From positions 1-64,000 of the forward strand of contig CANQXR010000006.1 in assembly GCA_947627855.1 (NCBI GenBank): 64,000 nucleotides of DNA, read 5' to 3'. The notes under the pieces were generated by a model, which was not told the DNA's origin, searched no databases, and saw only the letters and a list, made by a program, of their open reading frames with translations. How positions within the stretch are numbered: position 1 is the stretch's first letter; the number at the start of each line of letters is the position of its first letter. This document shows positions 38,531 to 47,071 of this stretch, piece after piece. The translations under genes and the position numbers were made by a program. The DNA comes from an uncultured Clostridia bacterium. GTDB taxonomy: Bacteria > Bacillota > Clostridia > Lachnospirales > CAG-274.

Positions 38531-39691
38531 GTGCTGAAGGTTGACAGAAGCTTCAGTCATATGGAATATGTAGAGGGTATGGAAAAGACCCCTCATGATA
38601 TAATGGATAAGGTTCTGAGTGAAAGAGCCCAATATGACTATGGCAAATATACGGAAAATGATGTAAAGCGTGCCCTGAATAAGGAATTTGCAGATGTGGA
38701 GGATTTCAAAGCATTACTTTCTCCTGCCGCAATGCCCTTTTTGGAGGATATGGCGCAAAAGGCAAAAGGCATAACGAGAAGATATTTCGGAAATTCCGTG
38801 ACATTGTTCACACCTCTCTATATTGCCAATTATTGTGAAAACCACTGTGTATACTGCGGTTTCAACTGCTATAACAAAATAAAAAGGGCAAAGCTTTCCA
38901 TGGAGGAAATTGAAAGGGAGCTGAAGGCAATTGCCGACACCGGACTTGAAGATATTCTGATACTTACGGGAGAAACAAGAAGCAAAACAAGCGTGGAGTA
39001 TATAGGTGAAGCCGTTAAGCTTGCCGCAAAATATTTCAGACTTGTGGGAATAGAGGTTTACCCCATGAATACCGATGAATACCGCTATATCCACGAATGC
39101 GGAGCGGATTATGTATGTATCTATCAGGAAACATATAATACCGACAAATATGAAGAGCTTCATTTAAGGGGACATAAAAGGATTTTCCCTTATAGGTTCA
39201 ACGGGCAGGAAAGGGCTATTTTGGGAGGTATGAGGCTTGTTTCGTTTGCTTCTCTTCTGGGACTTGATGATTTCAGAAAGGACGCATTTGCCACGGGACT
39301 GCACGCCTATCTTATACAGAAAAAATATCCCCATGCGGAAATATCCTTTTCACCGCCAAGACTTCGCCCTATCATAAATGATACAAGCGTCAATCCCAAT
39401 GACGTCCACGAACCTCAGCTGCTTCAGGTTATGACGGCGTACAGAATTTTTATGCCCTTCGCAGGAATAACCATTTCCACAAGGGAAAGAGCGGGATTCC
39501 GTGATAATGTAATAGGAATATGCGCCACGAAAATGTCGGCAGGCGTCAGTACAGGCGTAGGCGGACATATCGGCGAAGAGAAGGGCGATGAGCAGTTTGA
39601 TATTTCCGACCCAAGAAGCGTGACGGAGGTACATAATGCCATAGAAGCCCATGGCGGTCAGCCTGTATACAATGACTATGTAAGGGTGTAA
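38531..39691 (+). CDS. thiH: 2-iminoacetate synthase ThiH (radical SAM)
   Basis: A 386-residue (from GTG) radical SAM enzyme that cleaves tyrosine to dehydroglycine for ThiG. The iron-sulfur motif is C102-x3-C106-x2-C109 in YCENHCVYC. The GTG start follows GGAGG by about nine bases; an internal ATG 11 codons in is a less likely start. Use of ThiH rather than the oxidase ThiO fits anaerobic life. Confidence 0.95.
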   Translation: MLKVDRSFSHMEYVEGMEKTPHDIMDKVLSERAQYDYGKYTENDVKRALNKEFADVEDFKALLSPAAMPFLEDMAQKAKGITRRYFGNSVTLFTPLYIANYCENHCVYCGFNCYNKIKRAKLSMEEIERELKAIADTGLEDILILTGETRSKTSVEYIGEAVKLAAKYFRLVGIEVYPMNTDEYRYIHECGADYVCIYQETYNTDKYEELHLRGHKRIFPYRFNGQERAILGGMRLVSFASLLGLDDFRKDAFATGLHAYLIQKKYPHAEISFSPPRLRPIINDTSVNPNDVHEPQLLQVMTAYRIFMPFAGITISTRERAGFRDNVIGICATKMSAGVSTGVGGHIGEEKGDEQFDISDPRSVTEVHNAIEAHGGQPVYNDYVRV

Positions 39692-39692
39692 A

Positions 39693-40283
39693 ATGATTAT
39701 TGCGGTTACTGACAGAAAATCCTGCACTGAGGATTTTTACAGAAGAACAGAAAGAATATATAAGGCGGGCGCAGATATAATTATACTCAGAGAAAAGGAT
39801 ATGAGTGATGAGGAATATATCGAAGCTGCACGCAAATGCTATGAAATATGCGGAAACAGGCTTTATATAAATTCGAGAATGCATATTGCTGAGGAAATAG
39901 GCGTTAAAAATATACATCTGCCCGTCAGACTTTTAAAAGACAGGGGCAGCTTTGCCCATGTGGGAGCCTCTGTACACAGCAGGGAGGAGGCTCTGAGGGC
40001 AAAGGCTATGGGAGCGGATTATATTATAGCCGGACATATATTCCCCACCGACTGCAAAAGAGGACTTCCGCCAAGGGGAGTCGGTTATATAAAGGAAATA
40101 TCTGAGGCGGTGGATATACCCGTGTTTGCCATAGGCGGCATTACAAGGGAAACGGTTATGCAGCTTAAAGGCAGCGGAATAAAGGGAATATGCGTAATGT
40201 CGGGACTGATGAAAGCGGAAAACCCCGAAGAGCTTATAGACTATTTTAAAAAAAGTCTGCGGCGAGATAATCGAAAGTTATAG
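39693..40283 (+). CDS. thiE: Thiamine phosphate synthase (ThiE/TenI family)
   Basis: A 196-residue TIM-barrel protein that joins the thiazole and pyrimidine moieties. IILREKDMSDEEY, RLYINSRMHIAEEIG, VGASVHSREEA, YIIAGHIFPTDCKRG and VFAIGGITRE match the family. It is on the short side and INSRMHIA replaces the usual INDR/NDHVDLA, so a TenI-like regulator or thiazole tautomerase is the alternative. Position directly after thiH (one base gap) favours a thiamine role. Its TAG stop is the first triplet of element E11. Confidence 0.85.
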   Translation: MIIAVTDRKSCTEDFYRRTERIYKAGADIIILREKDMSDEEYIEAARKCYEICGNRLYINSRMHIAEEIGVKNIHLPVRLLKDRGSFAHVGASVHSREEALRAKAMGADYIIAGHIFPTDCKRGLPPRGVGYIKEISEAVDIPVFAIGGITRETVMQLKGSGIKGICVMSGLMKAENPEELIDYFKKSLRRDNRKL

Positions 40284-40443
40284 CTGACCCGGTGCCGGGA
40301 CCGTCAGGGGCGGGGGAGATGAGCAAGGGAAAACAAAAAGGGCAGACCCGTCTGCCCTTTTTGTTTTCCCTTGCTCATCTCCCCCGCCCCTGACGGTCCC
40401 TTCTTTTACACCGTCTCCGACGGTATAAAAGAAGGGGGCAGAC
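40281..40443 (+). repeat. Two-hairpin palindromic element E11
   Basis: The left end TAGCTGACCCGGTGCC begins at the thiE stop codon. The long hairpin at 40297-40400 has perfect 50-bp arms and the loop CCCG. The short hairpin at 40401-40433 has apex ACCGTC-TCC-GACGGT. The right end is GGGGGCAGACC. The NUDIX gene on the other strand ends inside the short hairpin. Confidence 0.93.
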
Positions 40444-40924
40444 CAATAGCTGTTCGGACAAGCTGCCACGCTATGCTGCCTTCCTTTATCTGAGCAAGAG
40501 CATTCTCATATCTGAACCACTCTGCGCTGTCAACCTCCTGAGAAAGTGTGAAATCAGCCTTTTTGACCTCTGCCTTATATCCCAGCATAAGCATTTCATT
40601 ATTTTTGTGAGGATAGCTTTTTATATATTCAAGTCTTGTCACCTCAAGACCAGTTTCCTCCTTTATTTCCCTTATTGCGGCGTCCTCGGCGGATTCGCCG
40701 GGCTTCATTACGCCTGCCACACAGACATAACTGTTACTCGATACATAATTCTGCCGTATAAGGGCAACCTCGTTTTTCTCATTTACAACAGCGCATATTA
40801 TGCAGGTTGTAAAGGTATCCCACAAAGGAATTTTACATTCGGGACAGTAGGGGATAACTCCCTCGTCCCCGATTTCCTTTTTTATAAGCCTCCTGCCGCA
40901 GTGGGGACAATATGTAAACCGCAT
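40406..40924 (-). CDS. NUDIX hydrolase with zinc ribbon
   Basis: A 172-residue protein. An N-terminal zinc ribbon (C6, C9, C27, C30) is followed by a NUDIX domain whose box starts at G71 (GVMKPGESAEDAAIREIKEETG). The layout recalls NudC-type NADH pyrophosphatases, but the NudC-specific SQPWPFP motif after the box is missing, so the substrate is unknown. The last dozen codons (GLPPSFIPSETV) are encoded by the right end and short hairpin of element E11, so the native C-terminus was probably replaced. It is downstream of the MBL lipoprotein gene by 13 bases. Confidence 0.88.
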   Translation of the reverse strand: MRFTYCPHCGRRLIKKEIGDEGVIPYCPECKIPLWDTFTTCIICAVVNEKNEVALIRQNYVSSNSYVCVAGVMKPGESAEDAAIREIKEETGLEVTRLEYIKSYPHKNNEMLMLGYKAEVKKADFTLSQEVDSAEWFRYENALAQIKEGSIAWQLVRTAIGLPPSFIPSETV

Positions 40925-40937
40925 TTAAAACAGCCCC

Positions 40938-41642
40938 CTAAAGCTCCAGAATATCTCCGGGTCTTAAAATAAGCGTGTTCGGAGCAGTGAATTGTGCTGC
41001 TCTGCCCTCGTCAAAAAGCTCTCCCGGCGACATATGTATGGGAACATTGTTTTTTGCGCCCATCAGCTCAGCGCACTCTATTGCTTCCGGTATATTCATA
41101 TTGAATTTTCCGTCAATAGGCAGAAAGGCATAGTCCAGATTTCTTTCCGCAAGCTCTTCCATTTGCTCCGTCTTTGAAGTATCGCCGGCAAAATAGAGGG
41201 TTTTGCCGTTTACCGTAATTATATAACCGACACATTGATTTATGTCATGATTCCGGTTGTACGCCTGTACAGCTTCGATCTGTATGCCTTTGAATTCAAA
41301 TGTCTGATATTCGCCGTCAATAAGCGCATCGGAATTCTGATATATTATGCAGTCGTCCGCATGAGGCGGAAGATCGGTTTGGTTGTGGTCGGGGTGCTGA
41401 TGGGTCACCAATATAAGATCGGCAGGATCGTCATATCCCTCTCCTGCATACGGATCTATGTATATTACCTCGCCGCTGTTCAGTGTCAGCTTAAAGCTGG
41501 CATGCCCCTGATATAGAAGTTTTGCCATATTATCATTCTCCTTTGTGTCTGCGGAATCAGCGTTTTTTATTGATGGACCGCAGGCTGCGGCAAGTCCGGC
41601 TGTCATAAGTGCCGCAGCAGTAAACAACATTGTTCTTTTCAT
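40938..41642 (-). CDS. MBL-fold metallo-hydrolase lipoprotein
   Basis: A 234-residue protein. A signal peptide ends in the lipobox LAAAC (C21). A metallo-beta-lactamase fold follows, with H81, H83, D85 and H86 in THQHPDH, then a GDTS motif and HMSP. The core resembles UPF0173/UlaG-like cytosolic hydrolases. An internal ATG at residue 39 (MAKLLYQGHASFK) marks where a cytosolic relative would start, so this looks like a hydrolase that acquired an export signal. Substrate unknown. Confidence 0.85.
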   Translation of the reverse strand: MKRTMLFTAAALMTAGLAAACGPSIKNADSADTKENDNMAKLLYQGHASFKLTLNSGEVIYIDPYAGEGYDDPADLILVTHQHPDHNQTDLPPHADDCIIYQNSDALIDGEYQTFEFKGIQIEAVQAYNRNHDINQCVGYIITVNGKTLYFAGDTSKTEQMEELAERNLDYAFLPIDGKFNMNIPEAIECAELMGAKNNVPIHMSPGELFDEGRAAQFTAPNTLILRPGDILEL

Positions 41643-41684
41643 AGACTTTGCGGAAGCTGTCGCTTCCTGCCTCCTTTCCTGAAT

Positions 41685-42122
41685 TTATATACTGTAAAAA
41701 TTGCCCAGTTTTTCATTGTGGCGTTCAGCCAGATCCTCAAGGGTTATATTATCGACCACATTGTTTATAGCTTCGTACAGTTCCTTCCATACATCTGTAA
41801 TAACGCTGTCTGCCTCTTCGGCAGGCATAGGCTCGCTGCCGTCAATATAAGCCACCGGCGCAAGACTGCCCTCAGTTGCCCTGAGAATCATACCGACTGT
41901 GCAGTCCTTTGGTCTTTTTGCAAGCTTATATCCACCCTTGGAGCCTCTCAGACCGCTTATATAGCCCGATTTGACAAGGGTCGTTATTATCTGTTCCAAA
42001 TATTTGACGGAAATATTCTGTCTTTCGCTTATAAGCTTAAGTGGTATATACTCCCCCGTATTATTTACCGTAAGGTCAAGCATAAGCTTCAGGGCATATC
42101 TGCCCTTTGTGGAAATCCTCAT
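41685..42122 (-). CDS. Rrf2 family regulator, CymR-like
   Basis: A 145-residue winged-helix regulator. It starts MRISTKGRYALKLMLDL, has the recognition region YLEQIITTLVKSGYISGLRGSKGGYKL, and ends NITLEDLAERHNEKLGNFYSI. The three iron-sulfur cysteines of IscR are absent (no Cys in 88-115). The overall sequence and the C-terminal F-Y-x-I resemble Bacillus CymR, the cysteine-metabolism repressor that acts with CysK. It probably heads the Rrf2-MBL-NUDIX transcript. An inverted repeat lies in its promoter region. Confidence 0.88.
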   Translation of the reverse strand: MRISTKGRYALKLMLDLTVNNTGEYIPLKLISERQNISVKYLEQIITTLVKSGYISGLRGSKGGYKLAKRPKDCTVGMILRATEGSLAPVAYIDGSEPMPAEEADSVITDVWKELYEAINNVVDNITLEDLAERHNEKLGNFYSI

Positions 42123-42157
42123 AATTACACCTCATTTATAAACCCCATTTTCCTACT

Positions 42158-42177
42158 GTTATACTATATTTTATAAC
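42158..42177. promoter_or_regulatory. Inverted repeat upstream of the Rrf2 gene (possible operator)
   Basis: GTTATA (42158-42163) and TATAAC (42172-42177) are exact inverted halves separated by 8 bases. They overlap a TATAGT-like -10 on the minus strand, about 40 bases before the regulator's ATG. Autoregulation is an inference. Confidence 0.35.
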
Positions 42178-42192
42178 ATTCCGGCGAATTTG

Positions 42193-43524
42193 TCAAATAC
42201 CATTCATCTGTCTGTAAAGCCCCTCGGCATAGCTGTCCGTCATGCCGCTTATGTAGTCCATTGCCAACATAAGCCGCAGATAGAGCTTTTCAGTCTCACT
42301 GACGTTCTGGGAATATATATTATATATATTCATATAATTTTCCGAAATAAGAGATATAATTCTTGAGTTTACACTGTTGTTTTCCGATGGATCTATAAGC
42401 GCCGCCACAAATTTTTCAAGCAGGAAAGAAAGTACGCTTTCGCCGCCGAGTTCAAGGAGATATATGGGACGTGTGGTAAAGGCATAGCGATAAGCAATGT
42501 CGCCAAGCTTTTCCATTGTATCAGCCATCGTACCCGATTCGGTGAGAGTTTTGTTGAAGCTTCCTTTCATTATATCCTCATAATTATCTCCGAAGCTTAT
42601 GGCGGCTGCCCGTAAGGCGTTTCGCTGAACCTCAATAAGCCAATTCTGAACGGCGTTATAGCTGTTGCCGCTGTAATATCCCTTTAAGGCAGCGCCGTCG
42701 TCCCCAAGCTCATCACAGAGCCTGTCAAAGCTTATAAGCCCCTTTTTGAAAGCATCTTCTATATCGGCTGTTTTATAGGCTATATCATCGGCAGTTTCCA
42801 TAAGAAGCGCAAGGGGGTTTATTTTTCCATCGGTTCCGCATGACCTGTCTACTTCGGCATAAGTTTCTCTGTCGGCATAGAAATAACCTGTTTTCTTTTT
42901 CCGTATGTCCGCATTGTGCTTATCGGCATAGTAAGACGAACAGGGGTATTTTATAATCGCAGATAAAAGCCCCTTTGTCAGATTCATACCATGTTCATCT
43001 ATGATGTGATGAAGCTTTGTAACAAGCCTGAATCCCTGTGCATTGCCGTCAAAATTGTAGAAATCCGACAGCATTTCCGGTTTCAATATGTCTGTGACAC
43101 GGCTTCCTTTGTATTTGAAGCTGCCAAGATTGTCCCTGAACCATTTTTTGATAACATCTTCCCCGAAATGACCGAAAGGCGGGTTTCCTATATCGTGGAG
43201 CAGACCGGCACATTGGAGGATATCGCAGATATGAGTGCTGTATTCGGGAAGAAAGCTGCTGTCCTTTATATTGCGCATTATTATTTTTGAAACACTTTGC
43301 CCCAGAGATTTGCCGAAAGAAGATACCTCCAATGAATGTGTCAGTCTTGTACGGACGAAATCGCTTTTGTCAAGGGGAAAAACCTGAGTTTTGTCCTGCA
43401 GACGTCTGAAAGAAGCACTTCCTATAATTCTGTGATAATCCTTTTCAAATTCTGTTCTGAGGTCATCGGCGGCGCTTCGGCTTTTTCTTATTCTTTCAGG
43501 GCATATAAGCATTTTCCATTCCAT
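42193..43524 (-). CDS. dgt: Deoxyguanosinetriphosphate triphosphohydrolase family protein
   Basis: A 443-residue HD-domain dNTPase. The N-terminal FEKDYHRIIGSASFRRLQDKTQVFP block is diagnostic of Dgt. The HD ligands are H63 (LTHSLEV), H110-D111 (LLHDIGNPPFGH) and a later aspartate in ETADDIAYKTADIED. It releases triphosphate from dNTPs and so affects nucleotide pools. The ATG overlaps the stop of the upstream M20 gene by one base (TAATG), with GGAGG eight bases before, so the two are coupled. Confidence 0.92.
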   Translation of the reverse strand: MEWKMLICPERIRKSRSAADDLRTEFEKDYHRIIGSASFRRLQDKTQVFPLDKSDFVRTRLTHSLEVSSFGKSLGQSVSKIIMRNIKDSSFLPEYSTHICDILQCAGLLHDIGNPPFGHFGEDVIKKWFRDNLGSFKYKGSRVTDILKPEMLSDFYNFDGNAQGFRLVTKLHHIIDEHGMNLTKGLLSAIIKYPCSSYYADKHNADIRKKKTGYFYADRETYAEVDRSCGTDGKINPLALLMETADDIAYKTADIEDAFKKGLISFDRLCDELGDDGAALKGYYSGNSYNAVQNWLIEVQRNALRAAAISFGDNYEDIMKGSFNKTLTESGTMADTMEKLGDIAYRYAFTTRPIYLLELGGESVLSFLLEKFVAALIDPSENNSVNSRIISLISENYMNIYNIYSQNVSETEKLYLRLMLAMDYISGMTDSYAEGLYRQMNGI

Positions 43525-44573
43525 TATTCTACCTCCGTAAGCTTTAGAAACAAATCTGCGGCTGTTTCAAGTATGTTGTCGTTAAATTCAAATTCCTCAG
43601 TGTGCAGTTCGGGATAGTTTTCGCCATCTCCTATTCCGAAAAATACCCCCGGACATTCTTTGGTGTAATATCCGAAATCCTCAGACCAACGCATCGGCTC
43701 CTCCGGAAATTCATATTTGAAGCCGTCCCTTATAATATTGTACGCCTCAGAGAATGCCTTGTCATCGTTTATGGTTTCGGGAAAGAAATCGAAATAATCT
43801 GTGCTGCATTTCAAACCGTATTTAAGAGATATGCTTTTTGTAATATTTTCCAGCTTGTTTTTTAGGCTGATAAGCTCTGATTCCGTTTCTGCCCTGAATG
43901 TTAGTGACAATTCCCCTTCACCGGGGCATATTCCGAAATTTTTATGCCCCAATGATATATTTATGACGGATATTACTGTATTTTCATTTATACTGTTAAG
44001 GGACGAAACCAGCTCACTTAAGGCGTATGCCGGATTTATGCCTTTTTCGGGGTAAGCGGCGTGGCATTGACGCCCTTCAAGCTTTATTGTCATACCCATA
44101 GACGACATTGCAAATACACCTTTTTTTAAAAGTATAACATTTTCTCTGAAGCCCGGTATATTGTGAAAGCCGTATATTCTTTCTATGGTATTTTCTTTTA
44201 TAATATGACGGCAAAGCTTGGCACCCTTGCCAGTTTCCTCGGCAGGCTGAAATATCAGATATATGTTTTTCCCGACCCTTTTGCCTTCCAAGCCTAAAGC
44301 AAGACCGCATAATGCCGCACAGTGTCCATCGTGTCCGCAGCCATGGAAACAGCCGTTTTTGCCGTATATGCCGTCTATATCAGCCCTAAACGCTATATTT
44401 CTGAGTTCCTTGCCTTCGTAATGCAGTGCATAGAAGTGGTCCTTATATTCAATTATTTCCAATGAAGTGTTTTTGCGCAGAAAATCTTTAAGGGCTGTTG
44501 CCGTTTTATATTCTTTTCCCGAAGGCTCTGCAAGTGTGTGGAGTCTTTTTCTCAGCTCTGTTATTTTGTCCAT
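43524..44573 (-). CDS. M20 family amidohydrolase
   Basis: A 349-residue zinc amidohydrolase of the M20D (hippurate hydrolase or N-acyl amino acid deacylase) type. Metal and catalytic motifs are FRADIDGIYG, HGCGHDGHCA (77-86), FQPAEETGKGA and GFHNIPG. The dimerisation domain holds GRQCHAAYPEKGINPA. The substrate is not determinable. It lies upstream of dgt with a one-base overlap. Element E12 is about 25 bases upstream of its start, so E12 probably lies in its leader or carries read-through. Confidence 0.9.
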   Translation of the reverse strand: MDKITELRKRLHTLAEPSGKEYKTATALKDFLRKNTSLEIIEYKDHFYALHYEGKELRNIAFRADIDGIYGKNGCFHGCGHDGHCAALCGLALGLEGKRVGKNIYLIFQPAEETGKGAKLCRHIIKENTIERIYGFHNIPGFRENVILLKKGVFAMSSMGMTIKLEGRQCHAAYPEKGINPAYALSELVSSLNSINENTVISVINISLGHKNFGICPGEGELSLTFRAETESELISLKNKLENITKSISLKYGLKCSTDYFDFFPETINDDKAFSEAYNIIRDGFKYEFPEEPMRWSEDFGYYTKECPGVFFGIGDGENYPELHTEEFEFNDNILETAADLFLKLTEVE

Positions 44574-44597
44574 TTAAGATCATTCCTTATAAAGTAG

Positions 44598-44757
44598 GTG
44601 TTGCGCAGCCTTTCAAACCGTCGTAGACGGTTTGAAAGGCTGCCCCGCGGGTCGGGGGAAGGCGATGAGTGCGCTCAGTCAATGCAGCGGACGTGTCCGC
44701 TGCATTGACTGAGCGCACTCATCGCCTTCCCCCGAGCAGCCCGCAGGCCGGTTCGGT
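44598..44757 (-). repeat. Two-hairpin palindromic element E12
   Basis: The short hairpin is at 44605-44643 (apex CCGTC-GTA-GACGG). The long hairpin at 44652-44735 has perfect 40-bp arms and the loop CGTG; its apical 20 bases equal those of E9. The minus-strand end reads CCGAACCGGCCTGCGGG. It is 10 bases after the deacetylase stop. Confidence 0.92.
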
Positions 44758-44767
44758 TTTCCGAATA

Positions 44768-45568
44768 TCAGTCGGATAATTTTACAGTTGAACCCGAAGC
44801 TATGACTATTGGCTTTTCGTTTTTGGAGATCCATACATCTGTTGCTGTCGGATTATACACAAGGGAGCAGTCAGCGGAAAATCTGAGTGACTTCCAAGCG
44901 TTTACATAGTCTACAAATTCTATATTGGTGCAATACCATATATCATCTTTTCCGCTCATCATTTTACAGAAATCCTCTATAAGATCCCAATTGTTGTCCC
45001 TGTCAAATTCATAGCTGTGTCCCCATACATACATTATGTGAGGACGGTTTTTATAGGGCTGTTCCAAAAATGCTCTGCCAAGCTCTAAAAGATTCTGATT
45101 GTGATGGCAGGTTCCTTTCCATTTAAGAAAATCATCGGGCATTCTGAAATCATGTGTTGTTTCAACGGCCCTGCAATATTCTATACCGCATACTTTTAGA
45201 GCATCAATTACTCTGTCGTCATACAGTCCGTTTGGATATGACATACCCCTTACAGGATATCCCACAAGCCTTTCAAGTCCTTTTCTGTCTTCCATAATTT
45301 CATATATCATATTTTCTTTTGGAGTGATAGAAAGGGATTGATGTGTTACGCCATGTGCCGAAACCTCGTGACCACTATATAGCTCCTTCAGTTCCTCGGC
45401 ATTGATTCTTTCAGGGCGGGGAAGAAGTCCATAGTTTATATGGAAGGTTCCTCTTATTCCATATTTGTTGAATATAGAAACAAGCCGCCTGTCAGGTGTT
45501 TTTCCGTCATCATAACTCATTGTAAGTGCTTTCCTTTTGTTGTTTGGAAATCTGTCGAAATTAAGCAT
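44768..45568 (-). CDS. Polysaccharide deacetylase family protein
   Basis: A 266-residue NodB-type protein. Motif 1 is TMSYDDG (catalytic D20, metal D21) and motif 2 has H72 and H76 in SAHGVTHQSL. RGMSYPNGLYDD and HIMYVWGHSYEF are later conserved segments. No signal peptide or membrane helix is visible, so a cytosolic carbohydrate deacetylase is more likely than a secreted peptidoglycan deacetylase. AGGAGGT precedes the ATG. It is a single gene flanked by elements E12 and E13. Confidence 0.87.
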   Translation of the reverse strand: MLNFDRFPNNKRKALTMSYDDGKTPDRRLVSIFNKYGIRGTFHINYGLLPRPERINAEELKELYSGHEVSAHGVTHQSLSITPKENMIYEIMEDRKGLERLVGYPVRGMSYPNGLYDDRVIDALKVCGIEYCRAVETTHDFRMPDDFLKWKGTCHHNQNLLELGRAFLEQPYKNRPHIMYVWGHSYEFDRDNNWDLIEDFCKMMSGKDDIWYCTNIEFVDYVNAWKSLRFSADCSLVYNPTATDVWISKNEKPIVIASGSTVKLSD

Positions 45569-45615
45569 ATGATACCTCCTTTTAATTTATAAAATATAAA
45601 GTCTTTATTGAAGAT

Positions 45616-45772
45616 GGCTGCTCGGGCATTCCAACCATCGAAGATGGTTGGAATGCCCGACCCGCGGGTCGGGGCGAGGGGGCGAGTGAGCCGGACAAAA
45701 AGGCTCACCTGTGAGCCTTTTTGTCCGGCTCACTCGCCCCCTCGCCCCGAGCAGCCCCGATAGATGGTCAGC
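45616..45772 (-). repeat. Two-hairpin palindromic element E13
   Basis: The short hairpin is at 45622-45660 (apex CCATC-GAA-GATGG). The long hairpin at 45669-45750 has perfect 39-bp arms and the loop CCTG. GGCTGC at 45616-45621 pairs exactly with GCAGCC at 45751-45756, so both hairpins are enclosed by a closing stem. It lies between divergent gene starts. Confidence 0.92.
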
Positions 45773-45931
45773 GTATATCTACATTTTTTATTATATTGCA
45801 TATTAAGTGATATTTCAATCTTAAATTGGTAATATAAGTCGATTAAAAAACATATTCAGAAACCGAATTTGACAATTTATATATGGATTATGTGGTATAG
45901 TAATAAAAACTAAAAAGATGAGGTGGAGCAG

Positions 45932-47071
45932 ATGGACAATGAATTACAGACAAACATAAAGCAAATAGGCACAATAAGCAAAGGTTCCAAAATATACATT
46001 GAAGATTATGTTATGACATTCATAAAATATATGGAGGACAGATATGTTTGTGAGGAGCTTATTTTTGTGCTTCTTGGAAAGGTCAAAAGGGAAGATGATG
46101 AGGACATATTATTTATAAGCGGTGCAATAGAGGGCAGCGATACCGAGGAAAGTGATGGAATCAAGATTTTTTCTGACAAAAGCGACAAATATATTTCCGA
46201 AACAAGGGCAGAATTTTTTCCTGAGCTTGATGTGGTAGGCTGGGCATATGTGCAGCCCGGTTATGGAGATTTTCTCAACGAAGCACACATAACATATCAT
46301 ACAAAGGCATTTACGCAGGATTTTCATGTGCTGTACATAACGGATCCTTTGGACAAGTCCTGTGCATTTTACAGACGCAAGCCGAACAGTATGGAGTTAA
46401 AGCCTATAAACGGATATTTTATATATTATGACAAAAACGAACCTATGCACGAATATCTTCTTGAGTGTAAAAAGCGCTTGTCATTGGAAGAGCCGAAGGA
46501 AAATTTAACGGAGAACGTTGACAGCTATATAAACAGCAAGCTGAGGAAAGAGAAAGAGCATAAAACTAAAGGTACAGACTCTGATTTTATACCAAGAGAT
46601 GCAGGCAGGCTCGTCAATCTTCTGGGTGGTCTTAGCTTTGCTCTTTTATTTGTAACGCTTATAATCGGCGGAGGTTTGCTGAAAAGTAATTCACGCATTG
46701 AATATCTTGAAAAGCAAATCAATTCTCTCGGAGAAAATTATTTATCGCTGCAGGAGGAGTTTGTGCAGACCAGAGAGGTTTTTGCTTCTCAGAATGCCCG
46801 TAAAACGGAATCACAGGAAAGCACTGTCGAAAATACTTCAGGGCAGTCTGATGTGCAGAAAACGGATAGCACGGCAGAAGGGGCGGGACAGGCTCCTGCT
46901 GAGGAAAAAGTGGAAAACAAGACATATACTGTTGAAGCGGGCGATACTCTTATAAGCATATCAAAAAATTTTTACGGAACGGATGACAGAGTAGAGGATA
47001 TTATGCAGGCAAACGGCATATCAAGTCCTATGGGACTTATTGAAGGAAAAACAATAACAATTCCCGAATAA
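45932..47071 (+). CDS. Inactive JAMM/MPN-like domain - transmembrane - LysM protein
   Basis: A 379-residue protein. I choose the ATG at 45932 with GAGGTGG upstream over the GTG at 45923. The N-terminal part (about 10-190) looks like an MPN domain of the Rpn11/CSN5 kind. VVGWAYVQPGYGDFLNEAH aligns with the JAMM loop at identical spacing, but the metal ligands are replaced: Y106 and Q108 for the two His, H119 for the Asp, and N116 for the Ser. HVLYITDPLDKSCAFYRRK resembles the following MPN strand pair. A membrane helix lies at about 227-250, then a coiled segment, a Ser/Thr/Glu-rich linker and a C-terminal LysM domain (about 332-378). A non-enzymatic envelope scaffold is my inference. Confidence 0.82.
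   Translation: MDNELQTNIKQIGTISKGSKIYIEDYVMTFIKYMEDRYVCEELIFVLLGKVKREDDEDILFISGAIEGSDTEESDGIKIFSDKSDKYISETRAEFFPELDVVGWAYVQPGYGDFLNEAHITYHTKAFTQDFHVLYITDPLDKSCAFYRRKPNSMELKPINGYFIYYDKNEPMHEYLLECKKRLSLEEPKENLTENVDSYINSKLRKEKEHKTKGTDSDFIPRDAGRLVNLLGGLSFALLFVTLIIGGGLLKSNSRIEYLEKQINSLGENYLSLQEEFVQTREVFASQNARKTESQESTVENTSGQSDVQKTDSTAEGAGQAPAEEKVENKTYTVEAGDTLISISKNFYGTDDRVEDIMQANGISSPMGLIEGKTITIPE

Noticed and set aside
45869..45901. Promoter for the JAMM/LysM gene using TTGACA and TATAGT
   Set aside because: The hexamers look good but the spacing is 21 bases, too long for a normal sigma-A promoter; no better pair was found.
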